Shown: piece after piece, positions 59,847 to 64,000 of the stretch
Position numbering within the stretch: the stretch's first letter is position 1
Layout of the letters: every line of letters begins with the position of its first letter
DNA from: Okibacterium fritillariae
Lineage (GTDB): Bacteria; Actinomycetota; Actinomycetes; Actinomycetales; Microbacteriaceae
DNA: 64,000 nt
Reading direction: 5' to 3'
NCBI RefSeq assembly: GCF_900167575.1
Contig: NZ_FUZP01000002.1
Location: 248,001 to 312,000 of the forward strand
Made by a program: the position numbers and the translations under genes
Notes under the pieces: model-generated
Told to the model about the DNA's origin: nothing
What the model saw: only the letters and a program-made list of their open reading frames with translations
Database searches by the model: none

Positions 59847-60161
59847 CTAGAGGACGCCGGCGGTGGCGAGGCCCGCGAGGGCGATGAGGGTGGTCGAGAC
59901 GGCGGCGATGCCCGCGGCGGCCTCGAGGATGCTCTGGCGGCGCTGGCGAAGTTGGAGGGTCTTCTCGAGGGAGCCGGGCTCGAGGCTGGCCTGCGCTTCG
60001 CGGCGCGTGTCGAACGTGCCGATGACGTTGCCGCGCGCGTCGGTAGCGATGTAGCGACCGTTGAGATGTTCGATGAGACCCGCGTAGTTGCCATCGGCGT
60101 TGCCGACGGTGAGTCGGTCGTCGATCTCGGTCCAGCTCGCGGGGGCGAAGGTCGTGCTCAT
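59847..60161 (-). CDS. Small protein with C-terminal membrane helix, unknown function
   Basis: This 104-residue protein has a soluble part (NYAGLIEHLNGRYIATDARGN region), a basic segment LRQRRQS and a final hydrophobic helix (about 80-104). No family is recognised. The ATG at 60161 has GAGAGA upstream. The 5' region to trpS (60162-60340) is unusually AT-rich at 60201-60240 and contains the short palindrome TAGAG-A-CTCTA (60219-60229); it probably holds this gene's promoter. Confidence 0.72.
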   Translation of the reverse strand: MSTTFAPASWTEIDDRLTVGNADGNYAGLIEHLNGRYIATDARGNVIGTFDTRREAQASLEPGSLEKTLQLRQRRQSILEAAAGIAAVSTTLIALAGLATAGVL

Positions 60162-60340
60162 CGTCGGTGATCTCTCTCTGTGTGCGCCAATGCTGACGTC
60201 ATTCAGAGTATAGGTAGTTAGAGACTCTAGCTAAATAAAAAGAACCGGTTGCGGAAGTAGCCGTTGTCGTGCGAGTGTCGCGCCGTTGTGCGCCGGGCGC
60301 GCGACGTTGGTCGGCGAGGCTCGCGCGCCGACGTGCGCCT

Positions 60341-62222
<1,882 letters not shown>

Positions 62223-62231
62223 GGACCCAGC

Positions 62232-63491
62232 TTATAGGGGGCCTCCGACACCCGTTCGGCCGGTCGGACGGGTGGCCGTCGGGGCGGGCATCGCGCCCGT
62301 CGGGGAGGCCTCGGCCAGGGCCTCGCGCGCGGCCTGCCACTCGCGGTGGGCCTGGCGCAGGCGGCGGCGGGAGAGGGGGCGCGACATCCATGAGGCGTTT
62401 TCGTATTCATCGCGGGCATCGCGCAGCTCGGCCTCGGCCACGACGAGGCGCGCGCGGCGTTCGGCGTCGAGACGCTCGGCGCGCGACATCCGATGCAATT
62501 GCACGCCCCGGTCTTCGACGCTGACGGCGATCCACGAGGCGGCCAGCAGGATGATGCGGCAGATCGCGTTGAACCAGATCAGCAGGCCGATGAAGACGGC
62601 GAACGTGGCGAGAAGCGGATTGCGGGACGCTGCCTGGATGACCCAGCCGCTGAAGACGCTGAGCGCCGAGAGCGCGACGCTGCCGATGAGGGCCCCGCCC
62701 GCGAGATCGCGCCACGGGATGGGGATGCGGCTGAGGATGCGGTACATCGAGCCGATGGTGACGAGGTTGACCATGACGGCGACGAGCAGGCCGATCGCGC
62801 CCGCGGCGACCGTGCTCGCGCCCGAGTTCGAGTCAATGCCGAAGAGGAAGAGGACCCAGGTGACGGCCTGCGTGCTCAGCACCGAGAAGACCGCCGAGGC
62901 GAACAACATGAGGCCGAATACGAGGGCGAGCCCGAGGTCGACGACCTTCTGCAAGAGATAGGGGCGGCTGTCGCGGGGGAGGGAGAAGACCGAGCGGATG
63001 GCCTGGCGCGTGTAGGCCAGCCAGCTGATCGCGGTCCAGAGGAGGCCGACGAGGGCGACGGTTCCGGTCCATCCATACAACCCGAGGCCCAGCAGATCGT
63101 CGGTGTTGATGAGGCCGCCGGGCCCGATCAGACCGGGGATGGCGCGATCGATGATGTCGACCAGCGCCGAGTAGATGGCGGCATTCGATGTGAGCCAGAT
63201 GCCGGCCACCGAGAACACCACGACGAGTGCCGCGAAGACGGCGAAGAGCGACTGGAAGCTCATGCCGGACGCCAGAAGGTTGCCGTCGTTGAGGTTGTAG
63301 TTCGTGACGACGCGGTAGAGCTTCTGGCGCTGCACCCACCGGGTCACGCGCGTGGCCTGTTTGACCGGCCGGTCGAGCCGTTTCACGAGCGCGTTGTCGC
63401 TCTGTTCGATGGCGCGCTCGAGGGGTGTGACGCCGGGGCCGTTGGATGCGGCGGGCGGCACACTCTCGTCGCGGGGTGCTGGCACGGTCAC
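62232..63491 (-). CDS. YihY/BrkB-family membrane protein
   Basis: This 419-residue protein has six membrane helices (about 80-330) flanked by a 65-residue soluble N-terminus and a basic, helical C-terminal tail of 90 residues rich in Arg/Glu/Ala. RVVTNYNLNDGNLLASGMSFQ and the inner helices are typical of the YihY/BrkB family, whose function is not established. The GTG start at 63489-63491 (VPAPRDES) is the first in frame. Confidence 0.9.
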   Translation of the reverse strand: MTVPAPRDESVPPAASNGPGVTPLERAIEQSDNALVKRLDRPVKQATRVTRWVQRQKLYRVVTNYNLNDGNLLASGMSFQSLFAVFAALVVVFSVAGIWLTSNAAIYSALVDIIDRAIPGLIGPGGLINTDDLLGLGLYGWTGTVALVGLLWTAISWLAYTRQAIRSVFSLPRDSRPYLLQKVVDLGLALVFGLMLFASAVFSVLSTQAVTWVLFLFGIDSNSGASTVAAGAIGLLVAVMVNLVTIGSMYRILSRIPIPWRDLAGGALIGSVALSALSVFSGWVIQAASRNPLLATFAVFIGLLIWFNAICRIILLAASWIAVSVEDRGVQLHRMSRAERLDAERRARLVVAEAELRDARDEYENASWMSRPLSRRRLRQAHREWQAAREALAEASPTGAMPAPTATRPTGRTGVGGPL

Positions 63492-63612
63492 AGCGTAGCG
63501 AAACCGTTGGGCGGATTACCCGGCAGAGGCGGCGAACTCTTGGCAGAATGGGGGAACCGCGACTCGCCGAGGGTGGCGGGCCGCACCGACAGAAGCCACA
63601 GGGATCACCACA

Positions 63613-64000
63613 TTGAGCATCGCCGACACCAGCACATCATCGTCATCGACGCCGTCGCCGACCGCGCCGACTCGCGACGTCGAGGCCGTCCGTTACACGC
63701 TCGCCGAACAGGGCTCACCGTGGATCTTCGTGGTCGCCGAGCGAAGTGCCGTCGCCATCAAGGCGCCGTCCGAGCCCGATGTGGTCGAGGGTTTGTGGGC
63801 GCTGATGCGGGGCGGCGAGTCCCGCGCCGACGCCTTGGCAGCGCTCATCCCCGAGTTCTCGGGCGAGCGCCGAACGGCCTTCGCGGTGGTCGGTGACGAC
63901 GAGCCCACCGCGGCCGTCGATGCGCAGAGTGCGGGTGCCACGGTCACGGTGATCGCTCACGGGCGAGCGGCCGTCGATGTCCTCGCCGCGGCCGGCACGC
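63613..64000 (+). CDS. Unknown protein, 3' end outside the window (partial)
   Basis: An open frame begins at TTG (63613-63615), eight bases after an AGGGA ribosome-binding site, and stays open to the window edge (129 codons). A Ser/Thr/Pro-rich leader precedes a region that reads VEAVRYTLAEQGSPWIFVV, then GLWALMRGGESRADALAALI. Third positions are strongly G/C. No family is recognised. It is divergent from the YihY gene. Confidence 0.65.
   Translation, partial: MSIADTSTSSSSTPSPTAPTRDVEAVRYTLAEQGSPWIFVVAERSAVAIKAPSEPDVVEGLWALMRGGESRADALAALIPEFSGERRTAFAVVGDDEPTAAVDAQSAGATVTVIAHGRAAVDVLAAAGT

Overview
The window is high-GC actinobacterial chromosome. GC-rich third codon positions, many GTG/TTG starts, GTGA/ATGA gene junctions, a PASTA-type class A PBP, a Lys/Ala-rich TopA tail, a 6C small RNA and a RamB-type regulator all fit the Actinomycetota. 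The overall gene content best matches the family Microbacteriaceae (inference; no genus claimed). No insertion sequence, prophage, rRNA or CRISPR array was seen.

Layout. 1-4447: end of an upstream gene, metallophosphoesterase plus PASTA-PBP, then a small DUF4177-like gene coupled to a RidA gene. 4444-25044: a block that mixes molybdenum-cofactor genes (moeB, moaD, moaA at the left edge; moeA-moaC-mog-moaE at the right edge) with two membrane-anchored SUOX-fold molybdo-oxidoreductases, two GT-C membrane glycosyltransferases, a GT2 enzyme, a DUF2064 transferase, a SAM methyltransferase, a sugar epimerase and MTA phosphorylase. A coupled three-gene secreted-hydrolase/lipoprotein cassette (16892-19685) of lower apparent GC sits inside this block. 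25056-31039: acs, a 6C RNA and a compact Tad/Flp pilus operon. 31066-38080: a small hypothetical gene, topA-tmk-holB, a TAP-like lipoprotein hydrolase and tRNA-Thr(CGT). 38129-48275: oxidoreductase, dacB, pncA, the divergent ramB-like/pckG pair, an ABC exporter, and a small secreted protein/lipoprotein pair. 48565-54077: MHS transporter and the ribD-ribE-ribBA-ribH operon behind an FMN riboswitch. 54141-59598: SorC-type regulator divergent from glpD-glpF-glpK. 59847-64000: small membrane protein, trpS, exodeoxyribonuclease III, YihY protein and a truncated gene.

How it fits together. The Moco genes supply the cofactor needed by the two SUOX-like oxidoreductases. From memory, the left edge and the acs/6C/tad/topA/holB part resemble the Mycobacterium tuberculosis Rv3683-Rv3644c neighbourhood, and the intervening glycosyltransferase/epimerase/MTAP genes resemble Rv0535-Rv0541c. 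Carbon-metabolism genes (acs, pckG with its RamB-like regulator, glp operon) and envelope genes (two PBPs, GT-C enzymes, Tad pilus) dominate the rest.
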